A stretch of DNA of 64,000 nt from Bacteroidota bacterium (GCA_023434025.1 JAEYTL010000028.1:150498-214497); one strand, 5' to 3'. Shown: positions 52,932 through 60,494, counted from the stretch's first letter. Made by a program: numbers and translations. Notes: generated by a model from the letters alone, not told the origin.

Positions 52932-53108
52932 TGAGTTCTCTTAAAATGACCGTTAACGTGTCGCCTGTAAGCGAAAGTCGCCGACAAAGCGAGCTGAGTT
53001 CTCTCTGCCGAAGATAATGTTTATTCGTGAAAATCGAGCTTCCGGCTAAGAAAATCCCGGCAATATCTTGAAACGGCTTTTGCCTGCTGGCCGGTTGATG
53101 GAGAAGAT

Positions 53109-53564
53109 TTATAACCTTTCTTGAATACTGTTAAAAATGTTTTCCCATAATTTTATTTCTCCGGTATTTCCTTTTATGATCCAAACTTTTTCATCTGATA
53201 CATCGCCTTCCCCAATAAAGACTTTAGGAGTTAAGACAACTTTTGTTTTATTAGTGTCAATTGATTCCACAACGACCAAATATAAACGATAGTTTCTGGT
53301 AATTTGTGCTGTTCCAATATCTGTACGCATTGCAGATGCTCCTAATACTTTTTTCTTGGTAACGATTTTTCCTTTTTCAATGTTTTCGAAATCAATTTGA
53401 TAATCATTACTTTCTAAGACGCTTTTAAGGGTTTGAAACACCTCAGCTTTTGGTGCATTGAAAACTTTAGTTCCATACTCATTAATAATTTCTTTAGTCA
53501 TTTTCTTTTGACTAATTGATGGTACTGATATTAAAAGGATTAAAAAAAGTACAATTTTTTTCAT
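53109..53564 (-). CDS. Secreted hypothetical protein (151 aa)
   Basis: A signal peptide (KKIVLFLILLISVPSISQ) opens a beta-rich domain. It contains GTKVFNAPKAEVFQTLKSVL and NYRLYLVVVESIDTNKTKVV. The pattern resembles DUF-type periplasmic sheet proteins but I cannot name it. It is followed at the right by attC-like site A, about 70 bases from the start codon. Confidence 0.55.
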   Translation of the reverse strand: MKKIVLFLILLISVPSISQKKMTKEIINEYGTKVFNAPKAEVFQTLKSVLESNDYQIDFENIEKGKIVTKKKVLGASAMRTDIGTAQITRNYRLYLVVVESIDTNKTKVVLTPKVFIGEGDVSDEKVWIIKGNTGEIKLWENIFNSIQERL

Positions 53565-53633
53565 AAGTAATTAAATTAAAATTATTAAAGTTTTCTTTAT
53601 CAATGTATTGTTGAACGTCATATTTTTTAGGCT

Positions 53634-53771
53634 TGAAGCCAACGGTTTGGGGCTTTGTGAGGGAGCGGATTTTTAGCACTACCTTTGATACGAAGCCGAA
53701 TGTTCAAATTTATGAAAAAGTTTGATACGAAGCACTAACCCCGCTCTCTTGCAAAACCCGTGTTATGGCTC
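53634..53771. repeat. attC-like palindrome A
   Basis: About 138 bp. The arms are AACGGTTTGGGGCTTTGTGA (53641-) ... GGGAGCGG and CCGCTCTCTTGCAAAACCCG (53741-) ... GTTATGGCTC (53762-53771). The inner stem GGCTTTGTGAGGGAGCGG pairs with CCGCTCTCTTGCAAAACC at 14 of 18. The central part is about 85 percent identical by eye to that of site C (shared TTGATACGAAGCCGAA and AATACGAAGCAC-like blocks). The end GTTATGGCTC opens the next cassette. Confidence 0.62.
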
Positions 53772-53793
53772 GTTTTTCTTTCGTTCGTGTTGA

Positions 53794-54633
53794 TTATCTG
53801 TATGAAACTTTGTCAAGTTGTCCGCTTGCAGCAGTAAATGAAAGCACCTGATAACAGTCAACTGGTTTTCCGTTAACTGTCGCTGGTTGCCAATTTTGTG
53901 GCATTTTATTTACGATTGCTAAAACTTGATTTGCATAAGTCGTCAAGTCGCCTTTTCCTTTGGTTACAATTACAAAATTTCCTGCCTTACCGTCACAAGT
54001 AATAACAAATGCAATTGAAACTCTAAAAATCATTTGAGTTGCTTTTTCGTCTGTCAATGGATTAGCGATAAAGTATTTTTTAAGTTCGTCAAGTCCACCC
54101 GTAAAAGTAGGGTTAGTTGTCGGTTTAGTAAGGTCTCCAAATTTTTCTTTTATCAAAAAGTCATCTACCGAATAAATTGTCTGTGAGCAAGCACTCACTT
54201 TTACAATGCTGTCAGCAGGAAAAACAGTCACTTTAGGAAGGTCATCAATTGTCTTGAATGAATAACCAATAATTGCTTTGGGTTGCTCAAATTGAGGTGA
54301 TAGAAAATAAATTGTAGCAGTTTCTTTTTTTTGTTCAAATGTCAAAACAACCATTGTCAAGCCACTTTGCTTTTTATAGCCAAACTTCATATCTCCGATA
54401 TGCAATCTGTCACCGTCAAGTGGTTTTAAACTATTAAGATATGCTCCAATTGCTTTTTCGTCTGAACCTACTTTGATTGGATTTTTTAATTCAAAGCCAT
54501 AGGTTTTGTCTGTCGAAACTTCTGTGAGTTTCATAAATCTTTTGTCGCTGTCAAGATACTCTTGGCTAAATGCAGTCGTTGCAAAAGTTGTAACCAATAA
54601 TATTAAAGCGAAAATCTTTTTTAGTGTTGTCAT
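53794..54633 (-). CDS. Secreted TonB C-terminal-like protein (gene of cassette 1)
   Basis: Signal peptide LLVTTFATTAFSQ. The last 120 residues read like a TonB-CTD domain: ANPLTDEKATQMIFRVSIAF, TCDGKAGNFVIVTKGKGDLT then MPQNWQPATVNGKPVDCYQV. It has no proline-rich linker or membrane anchor, so it is not a normal TonB. 279 residues. The gene fills a cassette whose outer 10 bases (GTTATGGCTC at 53762, GAGCCATAAC at 54671) are exactly complementary. Function unknown. Confidence 0.62.
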   Translation of the reverse strand: MTTLKKIFALILLVTTFATTAFSQEYLDSDKRFMKLTEVSTDKTYGFELKNPIKVGSDEKAIGAYLNSLKPLDGDRLHIGDMKFGYKKQSGLTMVVLTFEQKKETATIYFLSPQFEQPKAIIGYSFKTIDDLPKVTVFPADSIVKVSACSQTIYSVDDFLIKEKFGDLTKPTTNPTFTGGLDELKKYFIANPLTDEKATQMIFRVSIAFVITCDGKAGNFVIVTKGKGDLTTYANQVLAIVNKMPQNWQPATVNGKPVDCYQVLSFTAASGQLDKVSYR

Positions 54634-54670
54634 ATTGTTTGTTTTTGTCGGTTTGTGTTGTTCTTAAAAA

Positions 54671-54809
54671 GAGCCATAACGGTTTGCAGCTTGGCACAGT
54701 GGCGGATTTCGGAGCACAAAACTGTCAATACACCACAAAAGTTGATGCTTGCATAAATGTTTCATAGAAGCACTACAGCCGCCATATTGCCAAACCGATG
54801 TTGTAGCCA
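54671..54809. repeat. attC-like palindrome B
   Basis: About 139 bp. It starts GAGCCATAACGG (54671-) and ends CCGATGTTGTAGCCA (54795-54809). Inner arms GGCACAGTGGCGG (54692-) and CCGCCATATTGCC (54779-54791) pair at 10 of 13. One arm has five or six extra bases (TGCAGC between CGGTTTG-like and TTGGC), like the extrahelical bases of attC sites. The centre is less conserved than in sites A and C. Confidence 0.6.
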
Positions 54810-54810
54810 G

Positions 54811-55659
54811 TTATTTTTTCAATTCGTCTCCTTTTTTCAAGTTTATACCTTTTATTCCACCTACAAAATTTATTGGTATTGATTTAAGTCCATCTTCACC
54901 ATCTACAGGAATTAGGCAACTAAAGTGCAAATGTTCTTCAGTGCTTTGTCCGGTATTCCCGGATAAAGCGATTTTTTGTCCACGTTTTACCTTGTCTCCA
55001 ATTTTCACTAAACTTCCATTTTGTACTAAATGAACATATTGAGTGAAAATTCCTGATATCGGTTCATATATAGTTATAAAATTTCCATATGGTTTCCATT
55101 TATTTTCTTTTCCTCCATATTTATACTTGTCTACAATCCCAACAACAAAACCATCAGTTGCTGAACAAATTGTGTCATTTGTTTTAAGGTCGAAATCTAA
55201 TGCGAATCTTGACCAATCTTTATTATGCGTAAAATTTGTATTATTTCCTTGAAGAATTTTATATTTTTTGTTGGTAGGAAATGGCAAGTCAACTTCAAAA
55301 TTTTCAACTTTTTTTGAAACATTTCCCAATCTTGAACTAAATCTAAGTTGTTCGTCTTTTTTATAAATGTTTGTAAAAGTCAAAACTGTGTCACTCACAG
55401 AATTTAGTGTTATTGGTATTATTCTAGAAAACTTAGTTTGAAGTTCTTCGTCAGATGAAAAAAACCATATTCTCATTGGACAATTTAAAGGATTGTTTAA
55501 CTTTATAAACAACGTATCTCGTTCGTAATGATATGATTTTCCATATTCATATTGGTTATACTTTATTTTTGGTAAAACAATAGTAGACTTACAACTCAAT
55601 AATAAAAATATTGTCAAGAAGTAAAATATGAGTATTGTTAAATAAGTTCGTTTCTTCAT
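54811..55659 (-). CDS. M23-family peptidase-like lipoprotein (gene of cassette 2)
   Basis: A hydrophobic start with Cys (FLLLSCKST) suggests a lipoprotein. The M23 core shows DWSRFALDFDLKTNDTICSA, YGNFITIYEPISGIFTQYVH and the HLHF zinc motif in STEEHLHFSCLIP. The first His ligand of the classic HxGxD is Arg (RFALD), as in a subset of the family, so activity is uncertain. 282 residues. It fills a cassette bounded by GTTGTAGCCA (54800) and TGGCTACAAC (55663), exactly complementary. Confidence 0.75.
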   Translation of the reverse strand: MKKRTYLTILIFYFLTIFLLLSCKSTIVLPKIKYNQYEYGKSYHYERDTLFIKLNNPLNCPMRIWFFSSDEELQTKFSRIIPITLNSVSDTVLTFTNIYKKDEQLRFSSRLGNVSKKVENFEVDLPFPTNKKYKILQGNNTNFTHNKDWSRFALDFDLKTNDTICSATDGFVVGIVDKYKYGGKENKWKPYGNFITIYEPISGIFTQYVHLVQNGSLVKIGDKVKRGQKIALSGNTGQSTEEHLHFSCLIPVDGEDGLKSIPINFVGGIKGINLKKGDELKK

Positions 55660-55662
55660 AAT

Positions 55663-55799
55663 TGGCTACAACGGTCCTGGGCTTGGCGTAGTGGCGGTAT
55701 TTTAGTACTACCGTTGATACGAAGCCGAAAGTTCAAATTTAGCAAAAATGTTAATACGAAGCACGAAACCCGCCATTACGCCAAACCCTTGTTGGGTGC
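55663..55799. repeat. attC-like palindrome C
   Basis: About 137 bp. It starts TGGCTACAACGG and ends ACCCTTGTTGGGTGC. Inner arms GGCGTAGTGGCGG (55684-) and CCGCCATTACGCC (55770-55782) pair at 12 of 13. GTTGGGT fits the attC R-box consensus GTTRRRY. On the minus strand the order is gene stop, ACCCAAC, arms, GTTGTAG, the orientation expected for attC behind a minus-strand gene. Confidence 0.65.
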
Positions 55800-55992
55800 T
55801 GGTGTTGTTCCGTTCGCTTGTTGTTTTTATTTTTTTGAAGCGTTGGGAAATTTTTAAACCAATTTTTCTGTGTTGGCTTTGCAAGCTCTTTGGCAAAGTT
55901 TGGCTTTGTGCGGTTGGTTTGTGCGACTTTGACAATGTGCTTGCAAATAGCGGTGGCGTTATTGTGGCTTCATTATGGCGTTATTGGCGTTA
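55800..55992. repeat. Left noncoding end of the 5-kb cassette, with copies of its right end
   Basis: TTTTTTGAAGCGTTGG (55831-55846) and TTTGTGCGGTTGGTT (55905-55919) recur exactly at 60620-60635 and 60667-60681. TTTTTAAACCAATTTT (55851-55866) recurs inverted at 60682-60697. A run of five TGGCGTTATT-like units (55954-56006) covers the end of the next gene. Confidence 0.6.
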
Positions 55993-57318
55993 TTATGGCG
56001 TTATTGTTCCTGTCAAATAAAAGTAAGAACCTGCACCTTTTGTCGCTGAACTTTTAAAGACTTGTTTTTCAGCTAATTCAGAAAGTTCTCTCGATGCTGT
56101 TCGTTCACTAATTGTATTCAACGATTGATATTCCTTATTCGTAATCTTTCCTTTCTCTTTCACATACTCAACTGCTTTCAGTTGTCGCTCGTTTAAGCCA
56201 AGTTTGGTAAGTTGCTCTTTTGTCAAGTTGTTTTTGAAAAGTGTTACAAAAAATCCTCCGTCTTGCTCGATAAGTTCGGGTTCGGGAAGTCCTGCTTGTA
56301 GGCAAGTTCCAATGATTTTTACCGTTCCGCTTCCCCAAGCATCAATCAAACCGCCTTTAAAACAAACGCCTGCAATAATCGGGTTTCGTGGATTTGATGA
56401 GTGTGGTCGTTTTAGCGATTCCAAACTAATTCCTGTCGGCAAACCTCCGTCATTCCAAATGTTTATTTTGTCATCATAAACACGAATTTGGATAGGAGCA
56501 CCCATATAACTACGATGTACCAAAGCATTCAGTAACATTTCTCGCATTGCTTCTCTTGGATATTCTCCTGTTTCTATTCGATATAGTCCCTCGAAATGAA
56601 TTTTTTGTTTCAGATAATCATTGTTGAGTTTATTGGTTACGTTTCGTAAAAGTGCAAACAAATTGCCTTCTTCCACATCGTGAAACAGAATGTTATTACC
56701 TTCCCAACGTCCAATTTTCACAAAAGAATTTGGATAAAATCGTTCGGGATTTTTACCGAACAAAACCAATGCACCACGTTTTAACTGACCTTTTTCGGTT
56801 AGCAATAGTTTTTCGAAAATTTGTTGAGTTGTCAAACCAACAACATTAGGCAAACGCCCTTTTTCTTCCGACATTTTCAAAAAAGCCGAAAACGTATTTT
56901 CATCAATATCGTCAAATGTTGCTCTTGGTTCAATTACATCGTCCCACGTTTTGCCTGATTTTTTCAACAGAAACTCGTTGAGTGAATTTCCTTTCAATTC
57001 TTGTTTGGTGCTTCCGCTTCGGTAATGATATTGTCCTTTATAGCTTATGGCGTTTGGATAAGGCTCAACAATGATTTCCAAATAATCGCCTTGCTTGCTT
57101 TCGTGTAAATTCACATCAACCATAATACCCAAAACATCACGCACTTTGTTTGGGATTTCCTCTAACAATCTTTTCGCTTCATTAACTCCAACAATATTTC
57201 CGTTATCGTCTTTCCCAATAAAAATAGTCCCTCCATTGGCATTTGCAAAACCGCAAATCCATTTGAGGTATTCATCTCTCCAAGTGCTTTTGTATTCTAT
57301 GTTTTGATGTTCGGACAT
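55993..57318 (-). CDS. AlbA_2/Schlafen-type ATP-binding protein with C-terminal winged helix
   Basis: The N-terminal AlbA_2 domain reads NIEYKSTWRDEYLKWICGFA and NANGGTIFIGKDDNGNIVGV. A second domain (about 240-350) has EGLYRIETGEYPREAMREML with ALVHRSY and the GHKL-like HSSNPRNPIIAGVCFKGGL. The C-terminal wHTH (QLKAVEYVKEKGKITNKEYQ) ends the protein. 441 residues. Such proteins are called RecG-like or transcriptional regulators; some act in phage defence. Its last codons lie in a TGGCGTTATT-type tandem repeat. Confidence 0.75.
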   Translation of the reverse strand: MSEHQNIEYKSTWRDEYLKWICGFANANGGTIFIGKDDNGNIVGVNEAKRLLEEIPNKVRDVLGIMVDVNLHESKQGDYLEIIVEPYPNAISYKGQYHYRSGSTKQELKGNSLNEFLLKKSGKTWDDVIEPRATFDDIDENTFSAFLKMSEEKGRLPNVVGLTTQQIFEKLLLTEKGQLKRGALVLFGKNPERFYPNSFVKIGRWEGNNILFHDVEEGNLFALLRNVTNKLNNDYLKQKIHFEGLYRIETGEYPREAMREMLLNALVHRSYMGAPIQIRVYDDKINIWNDGGLPTGISLESLKRPHSSNPRNPIIAGVCFKGGLIDAWGSGTVKIIGTCLQAGLPEPELIEQDGGFFVTLFKNNLTKEQLTKLGLNERQLKAVEYVKEKGKITNKEYQSLNTISERTASRELSELAEKQVFKSSATKGAGSYFYLTGTITP

Positions 57319-57332
57319 TTTATTATTGTTTG

Positions 57333-57833
57333 TTAATGGATTTCTTTAATCAATTTGTTCCAATCGGCTAATTTCATAGTTGGAAATTGTCCTTTATAAA
57401 AATCGCCAACTACTTTTAGTGCTTGCAAAGTACGTTTTGTTTCTATTAGAGGTTTTAGTTGTTCAATCAATTCTTTATCAGTTATTTTTAGTAACTTTCC
57501 ATTAGAAACAAATTGTTCATTATCCACTTTTTTTGCTGGTGCAATAGCGTTTTGAGTTTCATCTTTGGAAAGAGGAAAGAAAGTATCAATTTGGTTGAAA
57601 AACTCAACTAAATCTCTACGCTTAAAAAGAATCGGCTCATCGCCATTTTTTAGGCTTTTGCGTAAAAAAGTGCCTGATGAAACTTCATCTTGAAAAAACT
57701 GACGAGAATAAAACGACACACTTCGTTTTTCGTTTAAACTTGCTTTGGCATTATGAAAATTCCAACAAAAAATAGTGTTATTATCTATATTATAGTCGAA
57801 GATTGAATGTTTGATATTGAATGTATCTACCAT
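57333..57833 (-). CDS. Hypothetical protein (166 aa) in the defence-like cassette
   Basis: Cytoplasmic; reads FNIKHSIFDYNIDNNTIFCW, SFYSRQFFQDEVSSGTFLRK and a C-terminal helical part LKITDKELIEQLKPLIETKR. No family recognised. It lies between two AlbA_2-type genes with gaps of 14 and 6 bases, so it is surely cotranscribed and probably works with them. Confidence 0.6.
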   Translation of the reverse strand: MVDTFNIKHSIFDYNIDNNTIFCWNFHNAKASLNEKRSVSFYSRQFFQDEVSSGTFLRKSLKNGDEPILFKRRDLVEFFNQIDTFFPLSKDETQNAIAPAKKVDNEQFVSNGKLLKITDKELIEQLKPLIETKRTLQALKVVGDFYKGQFPTMKLADWNKLIKEIH

Positions 57834-57839
57834 AAATCG

Positions 57840-58904
57840 TTAATTAGAAAACATTATTTGATACAATTTTTTCAATCTTGTATCGCTTAATTCCTTTAAC
57901 GAGGAAATAGGAGATATTAGCTTAAATTTTTCTGAAGCAAATTGATATAAAGCAAGCTTATCCATTCTTAGCTCGTTTTGGGCTTTTGCATAAATAGCTC
58001 CGTACATATCTTTCTTCCATTCAGCATTATTTGCTTTTCTTAATTTTGGACGATGTTCGTATGCTATTTGTTTTTTCAACCAACTTAATGCCTCATTAAA
58101 ATTTTCCTTTGGTAAAAGGTGGTATGAGGTTACGCTAAATCTATTTTTAAAAGATGTCCAAGTTTGAGCAAAGAACCTCCCTTTGTCGGCAGACGTTTTA
58201 AATTTCCCTGCTTTCTCATTTATCTCAACTATTTTGTTGACTGTGTCATAAATTTGTTTCGCCTGCTCTTGTGTAATATGAATTTCAGGATTGATAACAA
58301 CTTCATTTTTCTTAGTTACTCTTTCGGTCTTAATAACTGTACCTTGATTAACTCCTATTTGTAGATTATTATTTCCTTTAGATTTCTGGGTTACTTTAAT
58401 TTGTGCTTGTTCTTTATTCTTTGAAGATTTTATATACATCTGCTTTATATCGTTTGGTTTTGCAGAAAATGTTGAGCTTCCTTTTCTGATATAGCAAATG
58501 CTTTTCTGGTCTGCCGTTACATATACAGGCTTGTTGATACTTTCAGAAATAAAAAGTATCAATAGATACGAAGAGATATCCTCATCCGAAATAGAAATAA
58601 ATCGTAATTTGTACTTTATAATTTCGCTGGCATTTGAATTAAGAGTATTTGCAATCCAATCATCAATTTTTATATTTCCAACCGTATCATTTATTCCACA
58701 AACAATGTTTTCCTTTTCATCAACACCAAAAATAATATAACCGCCTTCGGAATTTGCAAAAGCGGTTACGTCCTTTGCAAATTCTTTTCCTTCTTTGTGA
58801 AATTCTCTTTTATAATCAAGTCTTTGACCTTCTCTTTCTTGCTTTAGATAGAGTAAGTCGTTAATGTCTTTGTATGTTATTTCACTTAGCGATTTATCGA
58901 ACAT
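57840..58904 (-). CDS. AlbA_2/Schlafen-domain protein
   Basis: The N-terminal AlbA_2 domain (about 20-130) shows EGQRLDYKREFHKEGKEFAK, then DVTAFANSEGGYIIFGVDEK and YIRKGSSTFSAKPNDIKQMY. A linker rich in Lys and Asn follows, then a helical C-terminal region (about 200-350: EQAKQIYDTVNKIVEI and FKNRFSVTSYHLLPKENF). 354 residues. It lies 16 bases after the putative nuclease start. Two AlbA_2 proteins in one cassette are unusual. Confidence 0.72.
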   Translation of the reverse strand: MFDKSLSEITYKDINDLLYLKQEREGQRLDYKREFHKEGKEFAKDVTAFANSEGGYIIFGVDEKENIVCGINDTVGNIKIDDWIANTLNSNASEIIKYKLRFISISDEDISSYLLILFISESINKPVYVTADQKSICYIRKGSSTFSAKPNDIKQMYIKSSKNKEQAQIKVTQKSKGNNNLQIGVNQGTVIKTERVTKKNEVVINPEIHITQEQAKQIYDTVNKIVEINEKAGKFKTSADKGRFFAQTWTSFKNRFSVTSYHLLPKENFNEALSWLKKQIAYEHRPKLRKANNAEWKKDMYGAIYAKAQNELRMDKLALYQFASEKFKLISPISSLKELSDTRLKKLYQIMFSN

Positions 58905-58920
58905 TTGATTTACTTTAAAT

Positions 58921-59436
58921 TTAATACCCGATTAAAACAATTCCTTTCAATGGTAATTGCAATCTTCCGCTTACATATAATGTTTCCAAAAATTGAAAGA
59001 TTGATTTAAAATCATCAGAATTGTGATAATGATTTCTAACGGCAATAACCAAATATTCTACATTTGGCATCATACACGCTTGAAAAATATCTTTCAAAAA
59101 TTGGTTGTTTCTAAATCCTCGTCCTGCTTCAACTTCAATTACGATTTTTCCGTCTGCACTAACTGCATCAGCATCAAAAAATTTATCAATTCTATTGTTG
59201 ATACTGAAAAGAACAGGAACTTTTATTTTGTCAATGCTGGCTTTGCTTTTCTCAACCTTGAAATTCAACATTTCCAAATCATCAGCAATTACACGCAAAA
59301 CTCCATCGCTACTCAAATTATTATCTGGCGATTTTATCTGCTCATAATTTTTCTCAAAACAAGAAATTACGGCTCTTATTTCATCTGTTATTCCAAATGA
59401 ACGTGGGAAGAGCTGATATACTAATTGATATTCCAT
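58921..59436 (-). CDS. Putative nuclease (BamHI/BglII-like D...ExE signature)
   Basis: 171 residues, cytoplasmic. The strand pair DKFFDADAVSADGKIVIEVEAG gives Asp, then E-x-E about ten residues on, as in restriction enzymes of the BamHI type. GFRNNQFLKDIFQACMM follows it. The adjacent C5 methyltransferase and XRE regulator fit an R-M system. No further signature is visible, so this call is an inference. The methyltransferase stop lies 4 bases upstream of its start. Confidence 0.5.
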   Translation of the reverse strand: MEYQLVYQLFPRSFGITDEIRAVISCFEKNYEQIKSPDNNLSSDGVLRVIADDLEMLNFKVEKSKASIDKIKVPVLFSINNRIDKFFDADAVSADGKIVIEVEAGRGFRNNQFLKDIFQACMMPNVEYLVIAVRNHYHNSDDFKSIFQFLETLYVSGRLQLPLKGIVLIGY

Positions 59437-59440
59437 ATTC

Positions 59441-60298
59441 TTATGCTGCTGATTTTAGTTTGATGTACTGCTCGCTTTGCGTTAGGGATTGCAGTGGAAA
59501 TCCTTTTTGTGAGGAACGAGCAAAAAGATTGGAATGAAAAGCCCGACCCGATAGGGGAACGCCCAAATAATCATAATTTGCCCCAAATTCCATTGCCCAA
59601 ATCGGGAAAGTCGGAAGTTGTGCATTATTTTCAGCTATTAAATCCAAAAATTCTTGCCAAACATCTAAATGATTTCGGGTAACATTTCTCAAAGTCATAT
59701 AGTCGTCATCTTCGGGAACAATTATATCGTTAATGCTACATTCGGGGCGTTGCGTATGGTCAGGGAATTGAAAATCTTTTAATCCGCCTTTTGATTTCAA
59801 CCGACCTACAATGTAAATACGAGTTCGATGTTGCGGAATACCAAAATAATGCGGAGAAATTATATCGTCTTTTACCTCGTATAATGTTTCGAGTGTTTCC
59901 TTTATTACTTTGTATGTGTTTCCGTTATCGTGTGATTTTAGATTGGGTACGTTTTCAAGAAAAACAAATTCAGGCTTATGCTGTTCCAAAATTTCCATAA
60001 TCTTATAAAAAAGATTTCCTCTGTCTTTTTCATCATTAAAACCCTGTTGAGAACCTGCTTGTGAGAATGGCTGACACGGAAAACCTCCACACAAAATATC
60101 GTGAGGTTTAATTGAACTTATATCAACTTGGTTGATGTCGCCTGCACATTCAATACCGTGATTTGTTTTATAAAGACTTTGCAATTCGGGCATCAATTCA
60201 CTTGCAAAAACACATTCGTGTCCCAATTTTGATAACGCAAGATGAAATCCTCCAAGTCCTGCAAAAAGGTCAATAAATTTTAATTTCGTTTTAGCCAT
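59441..60298 (-). CDS. DNA (cytosine-5) methyltransferase, C-terminally truncated
   Basis: Motif I FIDLFAGLGGFHLALSKLG, motif IV GGFPCQPFSQAG (catalytic Cys in PCQ), motif VI FLENVPNL and motif VIII QHRTRIYIVGRL are intact. The protein then reaches WQEFLDLI and FPIWAMEFGANYDYL, text that starts the target-recognition part of a larger family. After that the reading frame passes into a REP-like palindrome (59478-59565) and ends with LKSAA. Motifs IX and X are missing, so 285 residues is short and activity is doubtful. Confidence 0.78.
   Translation of the reverse strand: MAKTKLKFIDLFAGLGGFHLALSKLGHECVFASELMPELQSLYKTNHGIECAGDINQVDISSIKPHDILCGGFPCQPFSQAGSQQGFNDEKDRGNLFYKIMEILEQHKPEFVFLENVPNLKSHDNGNTYKVIKETLETLYEVKDDIISPHYFGIPQHRTRIYIVGRLKSKGGLKDFQFPDHTQRPECSINDIIVPEDDDYMTLRNVTRNHLDVWQEFLDLIAENNAQLPTFPIWAMEFGANYDYLGVPLSGRAFHSNLFARSSQKGFPLQSLTQSEQYIKLKSAA
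59478..59565. repeat. REP-like palindrome inside the methyltransferase 3' end
   Basis: A long imperfect palindrome running from GCGTTAGGGATTGCAGTGG to AGCCCGACCCGATAGGGGAA-CGCCC, with the inner arms AAATCCTTTTTG and CAAAAAGATT. It belongs to the same family as 45864-45910. It encodes the methyltransferase residues from GVPLSGRAFHSNLFARSS on, so it replaced or cut off the native coding sequence. Confidence 0.75.
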
Positions 60299-60494
60299 TC
60301 TTGTTCAGACTCTTTGTTAATAAATCTCTTGCATCTACATTCAATAGTTCAGCTATTTTGTATAAATCTTCTATGCTCGGCTGTCTTCTGTTTTGGACAT
60401 AAGAGTTTACCATATTGTAACTCTTGCCCAACTGTTCAGCAAGCCAAACTTGTTTTATTCCTTTTTCTTCTAAAACCTTTTTTATTTGGTTCAT
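60291..60494 (-). CDS. XRE family small regulator, candidate controller protein
   Basis: A 67-residue HTH_3 domain: MNQIKKVLEEKGIKQVWLAE then LGKSYNMVNSYVQNRRQPSI and LYKIAELLNVDARDLL. The ATG at 60494 is preferred over the upstream in-frame ATG at 60542. It overlaps the methyltransferase start by 8 bases. Size and place fit a C protein of an R-M system. A palindrome at 60555-60569 may be its operator. Confidence 0.78.
   Translation of the reverse strand: MNQIKKVLEEKGIKQVWLAEQLGKSYNMVNSYVQNRRQPSIEDLYKIAELLNVDARDLLTKSLNKNG

Noticed and set aside
53634..55799. The three palindromes considered as a CRISPR array or as IS ends
   Set aside because: The spacers are full genes, the repeats are long imperfect palindromes, no cas gene or transposase is present, and the ends differ between copies in a cassette-specific way.
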